Assembly (NCBI GenBank): GCA_046086225.1
Contig: JBJSXF010000171.1
Location: forward strand, 1 to 20,365
DNA from: JBJSXF01 sp046086225
GTDB taxonomy: Bacteria; Actinomycetota; Acidimicrobiia; IMCC26256; PALSA-610
Reading direction: 5' to 3'
DNA: 20,365 bases
Numbering within the stretch: the first letter of the stretch is position 1; each line of letters starts with the position of its first letter. The notes beneath the pieces were generated by a model. It searched no databases. It was given only the letters and a program-made list of their open reading frames with translations, and was not told the origin of the DNA. The position numbers and the translations under genes are program-made. Shown one piece after another: positions 5,327 to 13,454 of this stretch.

Positions 5327-8269
5327 ATGCGCGTGCCGCCCGCCGAGGCGCCGCGGCGGTCGTTCGGCCTGCGGGGCTGGCTGATCGCGGCGGCGGCCAT
5401 CATCGTCTTCCTGCTGTTGAGCCTCCGGGTCCTCGCGGGCTTCTACACCGACGCCCTGTGGTTCTCCGACGTCGGATTCGGCTCGACCTGGCGTGCGCTC
5501 CTCGAGGCGAAGGTGATCCCGGCCCTCGTCTTCACGGCTGCGTTCTTCGTCGTGATGCTCGTGAACCTCATCGTGGCCGACCGCGTCGCGCCGAAGATCC
5601 GCAGCGGCGGCTCCGAGGACGAGGTGGTCGAGCGCTACCGGCGGGCCACCGCCCGCTTCGAGGGGCGGATCCGGGTCGCGGTGTCACTCTTCTTCGCGAT
5701 CGCGATGGGGAGCGGGGTCGTCGCCGAATGGCAGCGCTGGGTGCTCTTCACCAACGCCACGTCGTTCGGTACGCGTGATCCCCAGTTCGATCGCGACATC
5801 GGCTTCTACATCTTCCGGCTGCCGTTCCTGCGCTTCGCGGCGGGTTGGATCTTCGGGGCGCTGCTCGTGGTGCTCGTGGTCACGACCGTCTTCCACTACC
5901 TGAACGGCGGGATCCGCTTCCAGCAGCCCTTCCAGCGGGTCACGCCGCAGGTGAAGGTGCATCTGTCGGTGCTCCTCGCGCTCATGGCGTTGACGAAGAC
6001 CGCGCAGTACTGGCTCGCCCAGTACAGCCTGGTGCTCTCGCGTCGGGGCGCGGTCGACGGCGCCACCTACACCGACATCAACGCGCAGCTGCCCGCGCTC
6101 CGGCTCCTCATGGTGATCTCGATCGCGGCGGCCGGGCTCTTCATCGTGAACATCTGGCGGCGGGGCTGGGTGTTCCCCGTCCTCGCGGTCGGCCTGTGGG
6201 CCTTCATCGCGATCGTGGTGGGCACGATCGTGCCGGCCGTCGTGCAGCGGTTCACGGTGCAGCCCAACGAGCTGTCGCGTGAGAAGCCGTACATCGCGCG
6301 CAACATCGAGGCGACCCGCGAGGCGTTCGGGCTCTCCGACGAGGACATCCGCATCGAGGACTTCAGCTACCAGCCGAAGTTGGAAGCGGGAGCGACCCGC
6401 GAGGAGTCGGCGACGCTCGGCAACGTCCGGCTGTACGACCCGCGGCCGGCCCAGGACGACTTCAAGGTCGACGAGGCCCGCTCGACCGCCTACGAGTTCG
6501 CCGACGTCGACGTCGACCGCTACCCGATCGGGCGGGAGAAGTCGAAGCCGATGCTCGTCTCGGTGCGCGAGCTCGACGAGGCCAACCTCCCGGACACCTC
6601 GTGGACGAGCCGCCACCTCGTCTACACCCACGGCTACGGGGTGGTGGCCGCGGCCGCCGACCAGGTCGACGGTGACCGGCCGAGCTACGTGCTGCAGGGA
6701 ATCCCCCCCGAGGGCGAGATCCGGCTCGACGAGAACTACGCGCCCGTCTACTTCGGCGAGACGATGTCCGGTTACGTCGTCGTCGACACCAAGGTGCCCG
6801 AGCAGGAGGCCTCCGCCACCGGGAAGGGCCGCACGACGCGCTACGCGGGTGACGCCGGGATCCCCGTTTCCAGCTTCCTGCGCCGGTCGGCCCTGGCCCT
6901 GCGGTTCAGCGACTGGAACCTCCTCGTCTCGGGTCAGATCACCGACGAGTCCCGGCTCATCTTCGGTCGCTCGGTGGCGGAGCGGGTCCGGGCGGCGGCG
7001 CCGTTCCTGCGGTTCGACGCCGACCCGTACCCCGTCGTCGACGGCGGTCGGATCACCTGGGTGGTCGACGGCTACACGATCTCGTCCGATTACCCGTACT
7101 CGCAGTCGCTGCGGCCGAACGAGCCCCGGGGCTCGGGCCTCGACACCGATTTCAACTACGTGCGCAACTCGGTGAAGGCCACGATCGATGCCTACGACGG
7201 CACGATGCGCTTCTACGTCGTCGACGACTCCGACCCGATGATCCGCGCGTACGCCAAGGCCTTCCCCGACCTCTTCACCGACGGCAGCGAGGTGCCCGCC
7301 GGTCTGCGCTCGCACTTCCGCTACCCGGAGGATCTCTTCACCGCCCAGACCCAGCAGTACGCGCTGTACCACATCACCGATCCGGTGCAGTACTTCAACA
7401 AGCAGGACATCTGGGACGTCGTGCCGACCCCCGAGACCACGCTCGCGGTCCCGGGCACGACGCTGCCCGTCACCGGTGGGAACGACGGCGGGCGCAACAC
7501 GACGCTCGCCCCGTCGGGGAGCCCGGCCCCGCCGCTCTACCTCACGCTCCAGGTGCCCGGTCGGGACGATCAGGAGTTCGTGCTGCAGCGGTCGTTCACG
7601 CCGCGGCGCAAGAACGGCATCCTCTCCTCGTTCATGTTCGCGTTGAACGACGGCCCCGACTACGGCAAGCTCGTGCTCTTCTCGGTCGCCGACTCGAGTG
7701 CACCGTCGAGCTTCAAGGCTGCGAGCGCGATCGAGTCCGACCAGTTCATCAGCAGCCAGTTCACGCTCCTCGGCCAGGGTGGCTCCTCGGTCGAGAAGGG
7801 CAACGTGCAGCTCGTGCCGATCGGCGATTCGATCCTCTACCTGCGGCCGATCTGGATCACGGGCGAAGGGCAGCAGCCGTATCCGCGCTACCGCTTCATC
7901 GCCGCCGTGGTCGGCGATCGCGCGGTGCTCGGCTACGACGTCGCCGACGTGACCGAGGCACTCCTCACCGGCGGCGAGACCCGGCTCCAGGCCGACGTCC
8001 GGGGTGGGCGGTCGATCAACGACGTCGGCCCGGACGGCGGGGGCGGCGGGTCGGGGCCAGGCACCACGACGACGACGGTGCCCACGACGCCGACGACCGG
8101 CCCGGCGGCCGACGCCACCGTGTCGCAGCTGCTGCAGACGGCCCAGCGGGAGTTCGCGGCCGCGGACGCCGCGCTGAAGGCCGGGCGCCTCGGGGAGTAC
8201 GAGCAGCGCATCGCCGCGGCCCGGGCCGCGGTGAGCGCCGCGGCCTCGCGGGTCGACGCCGGTTCCTGA
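5327..8269 (+). CDS. UPF0182 family large integral membrane protein
   Basis: A 980-residue member of the UPF0182 (COG1615) family, whose function is not established. The N-terminal third holds about seven membrane segments, near residues 18-38, 62-84, 115-133, 170-192, 212-228, 258-276 and 282-303. A large extracytoplasmic domain follows, with family blocks such as RFTVQPNELSREKPYI, FSYQPKLE, NVRLYDPRP, HLVYTHGYG and YFGETMSGYVV. A Gly/Thr/Pro linker (about 902-926) joins a short helical tail rich in Ala and Glu. The length is normal for actinobacterial members. Codon and base use match the neighbours. ATG 5327 is ten bases after the previous stop and starts a hydrophilic Arg/Pro stretch before the first membrane segment. 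A 6-bp stem-loop starts two bases after the stop. Confidence 0.92.
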   Translation: MRVPPAEAPRRSFGLRGWLIAAAAIIVFLLLSLRVLAGFYTDALWFSDVGFGSTWRALLEAKVIPALVFTAAFFVVMLVNLIVADRVAPKIRSGGSEDEVVERYRRATARFEGRIRVAVSLFFAIAMGSGVVAEWQRWVLFTNATSFGTRDPQFDRDIGFYIFRLPFLRFAAGWIFGALLVVLVVTTVFHYLNGGIRFQQPFQRVTPQVKVHLSVLLALMALTKTAQYWLAQYSLVLSRRGAVDGATYTDINAQLPALRLLMVISIAAAGLFIVNIWRRGWVFPVLAVGLWAFIAIVVGTIVPAVVQRFTVQPNELSREKPYIARNIEATREAFGLSDEDIRIEDFSYQPKLEAGATREESATLGNVRLYDPRPAQDDFKVDEARSTAYEFADVDVDRYPIGREKSKPMLVSVRELDEANLPDTSWTSRHLVYTHGYGVVAAAADQVDGDRPSYVLQGIPPEGEIRLDENYAPVYFGETMSGYVVVDTKVPEQEASATGKGRTTRYAGDAGIPVSSFLRRSALALRFSDWNLLVSGQITDESRLIFGRSVAERVRAAAPFLRFDADPYPVVDGGRITWVVDGYTISSDYPYSQSLRPNEPRGSGLDTDFNYVRNSVKATIDAYDGTMRFYVVDDSDPMIRAYAKAFPDLFTDGSEVPAGLRSHFRYPEDLFTAQTQQYALYHITDPVQYFNKQDIWDVVPTPETTLAVPGTTLPVTGGNDGGRNTTLAPSGSPAPPLYLTLQVPGRDDQEFVLQRSFTPRRKNGILSSFMFALNDGPDYGKLVLFSVADSSAPSSFKAASAIESDQFISSQFTLLGQGGSSVEKGNVQLVPIGDSILYLRPIWITGEGQQPYPRYRFIAAVVGDRAVLGYDVADVTEALLTGGETRLQADVRGGRSINDVGPDGGGGGSGPGTTTTTVPTTPTTGPAADATVSQLLQTAQREFAAADAALKAGRLGEYEQRIAAARAAVSAAASRVDAGS

Positions 8270-8270
8270 T

Positions 8271-8287
8271 CGCGGTTCCGGACCGCG
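8271..8287 (+). terminator. Stem-loop directly after the UPF0182 stop
   Basis: CGCGGT (8271-8276), loop TCCGG and ACCGCG (8282-8287) form a perfect 6-bp stem beginning two bases after the stop codon. There is no T tract. It is probably part of the transcription end of the UPF0182 gene. Confidence 0.4.
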
Positions 8288-8345
8288 GCCCCCGACCCCG
8301 ATTCCTGCACCCGGCTCCTGACCCCGGTCTGCTTCGGCTCGCGCC

Positions 8346-8364
8346 CCGGTCGGGGTCCGACCGG
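8346..8364 (+). terminator. Strong 8-bp stem-loop upstream of the suf operator
   Basis: CCGGTCGG (8346-8353), loop GGT and CCGACCGG (8357-8364) form a perfect stem about 50 bases before the sufB operator. It could stop read-through from the UPF0182 gene into the regulated suf operon. No T tract follows. Confidence 0.45.
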
Positions 8365-8412
8365 ACGGCCCGGCGCGTCCGGGTGCCTTCCGATCGGGAG
8401 GGCCCGCAGGGC

Positions 8413-8440
8413 GATTGTTACTATGGCGGTAGTGGAAATC
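8413..8440 (+). promoter_or_regulatory. Palindromic operator and promoter of the sufB operon
   Basis: A 28-bp interrupted palindrome: GATT, three bases, ACTA, six bases (TGGCGG), TAGT, three bases, AATC. Both pairs of arms are exact inverted repeats. It contains an extended -10 element, TG at 8416-8417 followed by TACTAT at 8419-8424, so a bound repressor would cover the promoter. An almost identical site (18 of 21 positions over 8420-8440) precedes the second suf operon at 16221-16248. The size and place suit a dimeric Fe-S-sensing regulator of the SufR or IscR kind. Which one is not shown, and no such gene is in the window. Confidence 0.7.
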
Positions 8441-8443
8441 CCA

Positions 8444-8475
8444 CCGGGAACACCCCCGGCGGGCGGGTTCCCCGG
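8444..8475 (+). other. Possible hairpin in the sufB leader
   Basis: If transcription starts near 8431, the leader is about 66 bases. CCGGGAAC (8444-8451) can pair with GTTCCCCGG (8467-8475) with one bulged C, just before the Shine-Dalgarno GAGGAGG at 8482-8488. It may affect translation or be incidental in GC-rich DNA. Confidence 0.25.
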
Positions 8476-8496
8476 TCCCACGAGGAGGCACCCCCG

Positions 8497-9897
8497 ATGT
8501 CCGTCTCCGGCATCGATCTCGGCAAGTACAAGCTCGGCTGGCACGACACCCAGAGCTACGTCTACGAGCCGAAGAAGGGCCTGAACCAGGACGTGGTGCG
8601 GGAGATCTCGCACCACAAGTCCGAGCCCGAGTGGATGACCAAGTTCCGGCTCGACGCCCTGAAGCGGTTCGAGCGCAAGCCGATGCTCGACTGGTTCGCC
8701 CGGAACATGCCCGACATCGACTTCGACGACATCTACTACTACCTGAAGCCGACCGAGGGGCAGGTGTCCGACTGGGACCTCCTCCCCGAGGAGATGAAGG
8801 CCACGTACGAGAAGCTCGGGATCCCCGAGGCCGAGCGGAAGTTCCTCGCCGGCGTGACCGCCCAGTACGAGTCCGAGGTCGTGTACCACAAGAACCGCGA
8901 GGACCTCGAGCGCCGCGGGATCATCTTCACGAGCATGGACCAGGCGCTCGTCGAGTACCCCGACATCGTCCGGCAGTACTTCGGAACCGTCATCCCGCCC
9001 GGCGACAACAAGTTCGCGGCGCTCAACTCGGCAGTGTGGAGCGGCGGCAGCTTCATCTACGTGCCGCCGGGTGTGCACGTCGAGATGCCGCTGCAGGCGT
9101 ACTTCCGGATCAATGCCGAGAACGCCGGGCAGTTCGAGCGCACGTTGATCATCGCCGACGAGGGGGCCTCGGTCCACTACGTCGAGGGGTGCTCGGCGCC
9201 GGTCTACAGCACCGACTCGCTGCACTCGGCGGTGGTCGAGCTCGTGGCCCGGCCCGACGCGCGGATCCGCTACACCACGATCCAGAACTGGTCGCCCAAC
9301 GTCTACAACCTGGTCACCAAGCGGGCCCGGGCCGAGGCCGAGGCCACGGTCGAGCGGATCGACGGAAACCTGGGCTCCAAGCTCAAGATGAAGTACCCCG
9401 CGGTAGCGCCCGCCGGCCCGAAGGCGCACGGCGAGGTGCTCTCGGTGGCGTACGCCGGGCCCGGTCAGCACCAGGACGCCGGGGCGAAGATGACCCACGC
9501 CGCGCCCGAGACCACCTCGGTCATCGACTCCAAGTCGATCAGCAAGGACGGCGGTCGCACCACGTATCGCGGCCTGGTGCGGGTCGAGGAGGGCGCGACG
9601 GGCGTGAAGAGCCACGTGCGCTGCGATGCGCTCATCCTCGACGACGAGTCCCGCAGCGACACCTACCCCTACATGGAGGTGGAGGAGAAGGACGCCCGCA
9701 TCGGCCACGAGGCCACGGTCTCGAAGGTCGGGGACGACCAGCTGTTCTACCTGCGCAGCCGCGGGCTCACCGAGCAGCAGGCCACGGCCATGATCGTGAA
9801 CGGTTTCATCGAGCCGATCACGAAGACGCTCCCGATGGAGTACGCGGTCGAGCTCTCCCGGCTCATCGAGCTCAACATGGAAGGTGCGGTGGGGTGA
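8497..9897 (+). CDS. sufB: Fe-S cluster assembly scaffold protein SufB
   Basis: SufB is the scaffold of the cytosolic SufBCD complex, on which new Fe-S clusters are built with sulfur delivered from SufS/SufU. The 466-residue protein matches the family throughout: GWHDT and DDIYYYLKPT near the N terminus, then the beta-helix core with WSGGSFIYVPPGVHVEMPLQAYFRIN split over about 185-205, HYVEGCSAP, and NWSPNVYNLVTKR. The C-terminal domain has HVRCDAL with C376, the expected acceptor cysteine, followed by EATVSKVGDDQLFYLRSRGL. No intein is present, although inteins occur in some mycobacterial SufB. ATG 8497 is set by GAGGAGG eight bases upstream; the open frame from 8383 would start inside the operator region. 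The stop overlaps the sufD start as GTGA (9894-9897). Confidence 0.96.
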   Translation: MSVSGIDLGKYKLGWHDTQSYVYEPKKGLNQDVVREISHHKSEPEWMTKFRLDALKRFERKPMLDWFARNMPDIDFDDIYYYLKPTEGQVSDWDLLPEEMKATYEKLGIPEAERKFLAGVTAQYESEVVYHKNREDLERRGIIFTSMDQALVEYPDIVRQYFGTVIPPGDNKFAALNSAVWSGGSFIYVPPGVHVEMPLQAYFRINAENAGQFERTLIIADEGASVHYVEGCSAPVYSTDSLHSAVVELVARPDARIRYTTIQNWSPNVYNLVTKRARAEAEATVERIDGNLGSKLKMKYPAVAPAGPKAHGEVLSVAYAGPGQHQDAGAKMTHAAPETTSVIDSKSISKDGGRTTYRGLVRVEEGATGVKSHVRCDALILDDESRSDTYPYMEVEEKDARIGHEATVSKVGDDQLFYLRSRGLTEQQATAMIVNGFIEPITKTLPMEYAVELSRLIELNMEGAVG

Positions 9898-11201
9898 GCC
9901 TCCCCGCTGCGTTCGGTGCGGACGCGGCCCGGGCGCTCGGCGGACCCGACTGGCTCGGAGCGCGGCGGCTCGCCGCGATCGAGGATCTCGAAGCGGCGGC
10001 GTGGCCGACGGCCGCCGAGGAGATCTGGCGCTACTCGCGGATCGACGCCTTCGATCCCGACCGCTACCGCCCGTTCTCGGAAGCCGAGCTCGGTCCGGCC
10101 GGCGACGAACGGGCCCCGGGCGGAGGGCCGTGGGCGGCCGAGGCCGGTCGCCACGCGGCGGTGCTCGTCGTGCGCGACGGGCGCCTCGTGCACCACGAGA
10201 TCGATCCCGAGCTGGAAGCCCGGGGGGTCCGGGCCGGCGGACTGGCGGCCACCGACGATCCCGTCGCCCGGGAACTGCTCGGTCGGGTCGCAGCCGACGG
10301 AGCCGACACGTTCACGATCCTCCACGACGCGTTCCTCGCGGGAGGCGCCTTCCTCCACGTCCCGGCCGGGGTTGCGGTGTCCGATCCCGTGCTCGTCCTC
10401 CACTGGTCGGAGGGCGAGGGCCGAGCGTCCTTCCCGCACACGCTCGTCGTCCTCGACGAAGGTGCCGAGGCGACGGTGCTCGAACGCTTCGGTTCGCCGG
10501 CCGGGGAGCACTTCGTCGACGCGGTCACCGAGCTCGTGGTGGGCGACGGCGCCCATCTCCGCTACCTGTCGGTGCAGGAGCACGGACCGCGCACCTGGCA
10601 CCTCGGCTACCAGGCCGCCCGGATCGGCCGCGACGCGACCGTGCGCAGCTCGGCGGTGGCGCTCGGGGGCGACTACGCGCGCCAGCGCAGCGAGTCCCGG
10701 CTGGTCGGCCAAGGCGGCGCGAGCGACCAGCTGGCGGTCTACTTCGGTGACCGCGAGCAGATGCTCGACTTCCGCACGCTGCAGGATCACGACGCTCCGC
10801 ACACCCACAGCGACCTGCTCTTCAAGGGTGCGGTCGAGGACGAGGCCTGCTCGGTCTACTCCGGGCTCGTGCGGCTGCGGCCCGATGCCCGCAAGGCGAC
10901 GGCACTGCAGACGAACCGCAATCTCGTGCTCACCGAGGGGGCCCGGGCCGAATCGATCCCGAACCTGGAGATCGAAGCCAACGACGTGCGGTGCTCGCAC
11001 GCCTCGACCGTCGGACCGATCGATGCCGATCAGCGCTACTACCTCGAGAGCCGGGGAATCACGCCGGCCGAGGCCGAGCGGCTCATCGTGCTCGGCTTCT
11101 TCGACGACGTCTTCGACCGGCTCCCGTCGGGTGCACTGACCCGGAGCCTGCGCTCGGCGGTCGTCGACAAGCTCGAGCACCGGAGGTCGGCTCGTGGCTG
11201 A
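9894..11201 (+). CDS. sufD: Fe-S cluster assembly protein SufD
   Basis: SufD is the partner of SufB in the SufBC2D complex and is needed for iron entry and stability. The 435-residue protein has the shared SufB/SufD beta-helix domain. An N-terminal helical part carries EEIWRYSRIDAFD. Core blocks include GGAFLHVPAGVAV, HTLVVLDEGAEATVLE and GDREQMLDFRTLQDHDAPHT. The C terminus has LQTNRNLVLTEGARAESIPN and EIEANDVRCSHASTVG, where C367 and H369 lie in the block that carries the functionally important histidine of SufD. The end, YYLESRGITPAEAERLIVLGFF, is typical. The gene starts at GTG 9894 in a four-base overlap with sufB and runs eight bases into the next gene, so translation is probably coupled. 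Confidence 0.93.
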   Translation: MSLPAAFGADAARALGGPDWLGARRLAAIEDLEAAAWPTAAEEIWRYSRIDAFDPDRYRPFSEAELGPAGDERAPGGGPWAAEAGRHAAVLVVRDGRLVHHEIDPELEARGVRAGGLAATDDPVARELLGRVAADGADTFTILHDAFLAGGAFLHVPAGVAVSDPVLVLHWSEGEGRASFPHTLVVLDEGAEATVLERFGSPAGEHFVDAVTELVVGDGAHLRYLSVQEHGPRTWHLGYQAARIGRDATVRSSAVALGGDYARQRSESRLVGQGGASDQLAVYFGDREQMLDFRTLQDHDAPHTHSDLLFKGAVEDEACSVYSGLVRLRPDARKATALQTNRNLVLTEGARAESIPNLEIEANDVRCSHASTVGPIDADQRYYLESRGITPAEAERLIVLGFFDDVFDRLPSGALTRSLRSAVVDKLEHRRSARG

Positions 11202-11511
11202 GGTGCGCACGCTGTGCCGCACCGGCGAGATCGAACCGGGCTCGGCCCGCCGTTTCGATGTCGACGGGCACCGGATCGCTCTCGTGCGGATCGGTGACGA
11301 CTTCCGGGCGGTCGGCGACCGATGCTCCCACGCCGACTTCTCCCTCTCCGAGGGCGAGGTGTGGCCCGAGGAGTGCACGATCGAGTGCCCGAAGCACGGC
11401 GCGACGTTCTCGCTCGTCACCGGCGAGCCGCAGACCCTGCCCGCGACGCGCCCGGTACCGGTCTACGAGGTTCGGGTCGCGGGCGACGAGGTGCAGGTGG
11501 TGCTGTCGTGA
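11194..11511 (+). CDS. Small Rieske [2Fe-2S] ferredoxin within the suf operon
   Basis: A 105-residue soluble Rieske protein of the kind that serves as the ferredoxin of non-haem iron oxygenases (BphF/NirD-like). The cluster ligands are C44-x-H46 (CSHADFSLSEGEV) and C65-x2-H68 (CPKHGATF). No oxygenase subunit is nearby. The gene is locked between sufD (eight-base overlap) and sufC (GTGA overlap). A Rieske gene in this slot is a known feature of actinobacterial suf operons, where it may supply electrons or act as a cluster client; its precise role is not settled. GTG 11194 is preceded by GGAGG at 11182-11186, seven bases upstream. The protein has two further cysteines, C8 and C61. Confidence 0.9.
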   Translation: MAEVRTLCRTGEIEPGSARRFDVDGHRIALVRIGDDFRAVGDRCSHADFSLSEGEVWPEECTIECPKHGATFSLVTGEPQTLPATRPVPVYEVRVAGDEVQVVLS

Positions 11512-12299
11512 GCGAGTTGCGGATCGAAGGGCTGCGCGCCCGGGTCGCCGGCCACGAGATCCTCCGCGGGGTCGACCTCGTGATCGGCTCGGGCGAGGTG
11601 CACGCCATCATGGGGCCGAACGGATCGGGGAAGTCGACCCTCTCCCACGTGCTCATGGGCCACCCCGACTACGAGGTCACGGGCGGGTCGGTCACGGTCG
11701 ACGGCACCGAGATCCTCGGACTTCCCACCTGGGAACGGGCCCGGGCCGGGCTCTTCTTGGCCATGCAGTACCCGGTGGAGGTTCCGGGAGTCCCGCTGGC
11801 CGCGCTCGTGGGCGCGGCGGCCGGCGAGGACCGCGCCGCCGCCGTCGAACGCGAGGCGGTGACGCTCGGGCTGCGGCCCGAGCTCCTGGCCCGCGGGGTC
11901 AACGACGAGTTCTCGGGCGGCGAGAAGAAGCGGGCGGAGACGGTGCAGCTCGCCGTGCTCCGACCGGCCTTCGCGTTCCTCGACGAGATTGACTCCGGCC
12001 TCGACGTCGACGGACTCCGAGAGGTCGCCCGCCGGGTTGCGGCCCTCGCCCGGACCGACGGGATCGGCGTCTGCGCGATCACGCACTACGCCCGACTGCT
12101 GGAGGACCTCGGACCCGACCGGGTGCACGTCTTCCTCGGGGGTCGGGTGGCCATGAGCGGTGGCCCCGAGCTCGCCGACGAGCTCGAGCGCGCCGGCTAC
12201 GAGGCGCTCGCCCGTGACCTCGGTATCACCGAGGTGAGCGTGCGGCCCGCGTCCGTCGCCGATCCCTTCGGCGACCCGACGGCCGACCCGTTGGCCTGA
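11508..12299 (+). CDS. sufC: Fe-S assembly ATPase SufC, copy 1 (forward operon)
   Basis: SufC is the ABC-type ATPase that binds SufB and SufD and drives their rearrangement. This 263-residue copy has Walker A GPNGSGKST, Q-loop AMQYPVEVPGV, signature FSGGEKKRAE, Walker B FAFLDEIDSGLD and the switch histidine in ITHY. GLFLAMQYPVEVPG and GGPELADELE match what I recall of mycobacterial SufC, so this is probably the native actinobacterial type. Two features are odd. The helical segment between the Q-loop and signature is 39 residues, about ten fewer than in copy 2. The usual NEG before the signature reads NDE. The protein also has an acidic extension of about 20 residues at the C terminus. The start GTG overlaps the Rieske stop. 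An 8-bp terminator stem-loop follows. Confidence 0.93.
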   Translation: MSELRIEGLRARVAGHEILRGVDLVIGSGEVHAIMGPNGSGKSTLSHVLMGHPDYEVTGGSVTVDGTEILGLPTWERARAGLFLAMQYPVEVPGVPLAALVGAAAGEDRAAAVEREAVTLGLRPELLARGVNDEFSGGEKKRAETVQLAVLRPAFAFLDEIDSGLDVDGLREVARRVAALARTDGIGVCAITHYARLLEDLGPDRVHVFLGGRVAMSGGPELADELERAGYEALARDLGITEVSVRPASVADPFGDPTADPLA

Positions 12300-12307
12300 C
12301 CGGCGGC

Positions 12308-12327
12308 CCTGACCCGTTGGGGTCAGG
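12308..12327. terminator. Bidirectional terminator between sufC copy 1 and the L,D-transpeptidase
   Basis: CCTGACCC (12308-12315), loop GTTG and GGGTCAGG (12320-12327) form a perfect 8-bp stem. It starts nine bases after the sufC stop and includes the stop codon of the convergent L,D-transpeptidase gene (12323-12325). It probably serves both strands; no T tract is present. Confidence 0.65.
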
Positions 12328-13423
12328 ACACGGTGGTCGGCGGGGCGACGGTCGTGGGCGGTGGGGGCGCCGTCGTCGATGGCGTGGTCGGTGGCGTGGT
12401 GGTCGGTGACGGCGGCCGGGTCGTCGGCGGGCTCGTCACCGGGGGTGCCGGCGGAGTGGTGACCGGCGGCGCCGCAGTGGCCGGCGGTCCGGGGGCGTAC
12501 TGCACCGGCCCGACGTAGCGGTCACCGCGCGGCTTCGGGGTGCCGACGACGAAGACCGCGTCCCCGAGCTCCACGAGGTCGGGGAAGTAGTCGGCGACGT
12601 AGATCGGGATGCGGGCGCAGCCGTGGGAGGCGGGGGTGGTCGGGACCGAGGCGAGACCGTGCACGGCGATCCCGCCGTTGAAGAACACGGGGTTCCACAT
12701 CTTGCCGAGCTTGCCTTCCTTCCAGCCCCGGTAGAACTCGTAGAACCGGAAGTCGCCGGTCGGCGTGACCGCGTACTGGCACCCGTCGGCTCCGCCGCAG
12801 AAGTACTCGCCGTTGCCGGTCGAGGTCGTCGTGACGAGGACGGGCTGCCATCCCTGGAACACCGTGATCACCTGTCGGTCGAGATCGATCTCGACCCGGT
12901 TGCCTTCGCGTCGCGGTCGGGCGGGCGAGTAGCGGAAGCGGGTGAGGGCCCATTGGAGTGCCTTGTCGATGCGGCCGGTGCGGGGCTGGCCGACGTACTT
13001 CTGCACCGACACGACCGCGTCGTAGGTGCGCGAGTCGTAGACGCCGTCGACGGGTCCGGGATCGAAGCGCAAGGCCTTCATCCGGGCCTCGTAGGCCTTC
13101 AGCGTCGGGCCCGAGCCGCCCCAGCCGATCTCGCCGCCGGGATCGGGGAGCACGACAACGGCCGGTTGGCGGACGGCCGGGATGGTCGTGGTCGTCGTCG
13201 TGGGCCGGGTCACGGTGGTCGTGGGCCGGGCGCTCGTGGGGGTGGTCGGTCCGGCGCCGGCGTCGCTTCCACCGTCACCGGTGAGGACGAGGGCTCCGGC
13301 GCCGACGAGGGTGACGACCGCCCCGACGGCCGTGCCGATGATCCCGCGACGACGGCGGCCACGGCGCGCGGCGAGGCGCTCGGCGCGGGAAGGGTCGTTG
13401 TCGGGGGAGTCGGGCCCGTCCAC
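12323..13423 (-). CDS. L,D-transpeptidase (YkuD domain) with membrane anchor and Pro/Thr-rich tail
   Basis: A 366-residue predicted wall enzyme that would form 3-3 cross-links in peptidoglycan or attach proteins to it. An Arg-rich start (AARRGRRRRG) leads to a membrane or signal segment at about 27-48, then a Thr/Pro linker. Next comes a peptidoglycan-binding-like helical domain (about 105-165, with FDPGPVDGVYDSRTYDAVV) and the YkuD domain. The catalytic motif is HG near 252 followed by SHGCAR with H267 and C269. The last 45 or so residues are almost entirely Pro, Thr, Ala and Ser, suited to spanning the wall. GTG 13423 was chosen because the longer frame adds an unconserved Ser/Arg stretch overlapping the gene upstream; TACGAT lies eight bases before it. 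The gene sits between the convergent suf operons with no evident functional tie. Confidence 0.88.
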   Translation of the reverse strand: MDGPDSPDNDPSRAERLAARRGRRRRGIIGTAVGAVVTLVGAGALVLTGDGGSDAGAGPTTPTSARPTTTVTRPTTTTTTIPAVRQPAVVVLPDPGGEIGWGGSGPTLKAYEARMKALRFDPGPVDGVYDSRTYDAVVSVQKYVGQPRTGRIDKALQWALTRFRYSPARPRREGNRVEIDLDRQVITVFQGWQPVLVTTTSTGNGEYFCGGADGCQYAVTPTGDFRFYEFYRGWKEGKLGKMWNPVFFNGGIAVHGLASVPTTPASHGCARIPIYVADYFPDLVELGDAVFVVGTPKPRGDRYVGPVQYAPGPPATAAPPVTTPPAPPVTSPPTTRPPSPTTTPPTTPSTTAPPPPTTVAPPTTVS

Positions 13424-13431
13424 CGCCTGGG

Positions 13432-13437
13432 ATCGTA
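13432..13437 (-). promoter_or_regulatory. Putative -10 element of the L,D-transpeptidase gene
   Basis: TACGAT on the minus strand ends eight bases before GTG 13423, with no Shine-Dalgarno between. It lies in the 31-base gap after the small gene at 13455-13628, so the transpeptidase could have its own start as well as read-through. Confidence 0.35.
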
Positions 13438-13454
13438 CCCAGCGACCCGCTCGA

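Noticed and set aside
5684..8491. A 935-residue open frame on the minus strand opposite the UPF0182 gene
   Set aside because: It is antisense to a gene with clear family motifs, is rich in Arg, Gly, Val and His as expected from the reverse of GC-rich codons, and shows no domain.
8383..8496. Upstream extension of sufB to an in-frame start at 8383
   Set aside because: It would translate the operator and promoter region. ATG 8497 has a strong Shine-Dalgarno and gives the family's usual N terminus.
7933..9708. A 591-residue minus-strand open frame across the UPF0182 end and sufB
   Set aside because: It crosses the suf promoter and is antisense to sufB. Its composition is that of a shadow frame.
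8497..9897. Intein in SufB
   Set aside because: Some mycobacterial SufB proteins carry one, but here the protein is continuous at 466 residues with no splice motifs.
12333..12518. Gly/Val-rich plus-strand frame opposite the end of the L,D-transpeptidase gene
   Set aside because: It is the reverse complement of the Pro/Thr-rich tail; the low complexity comes from that repeat.
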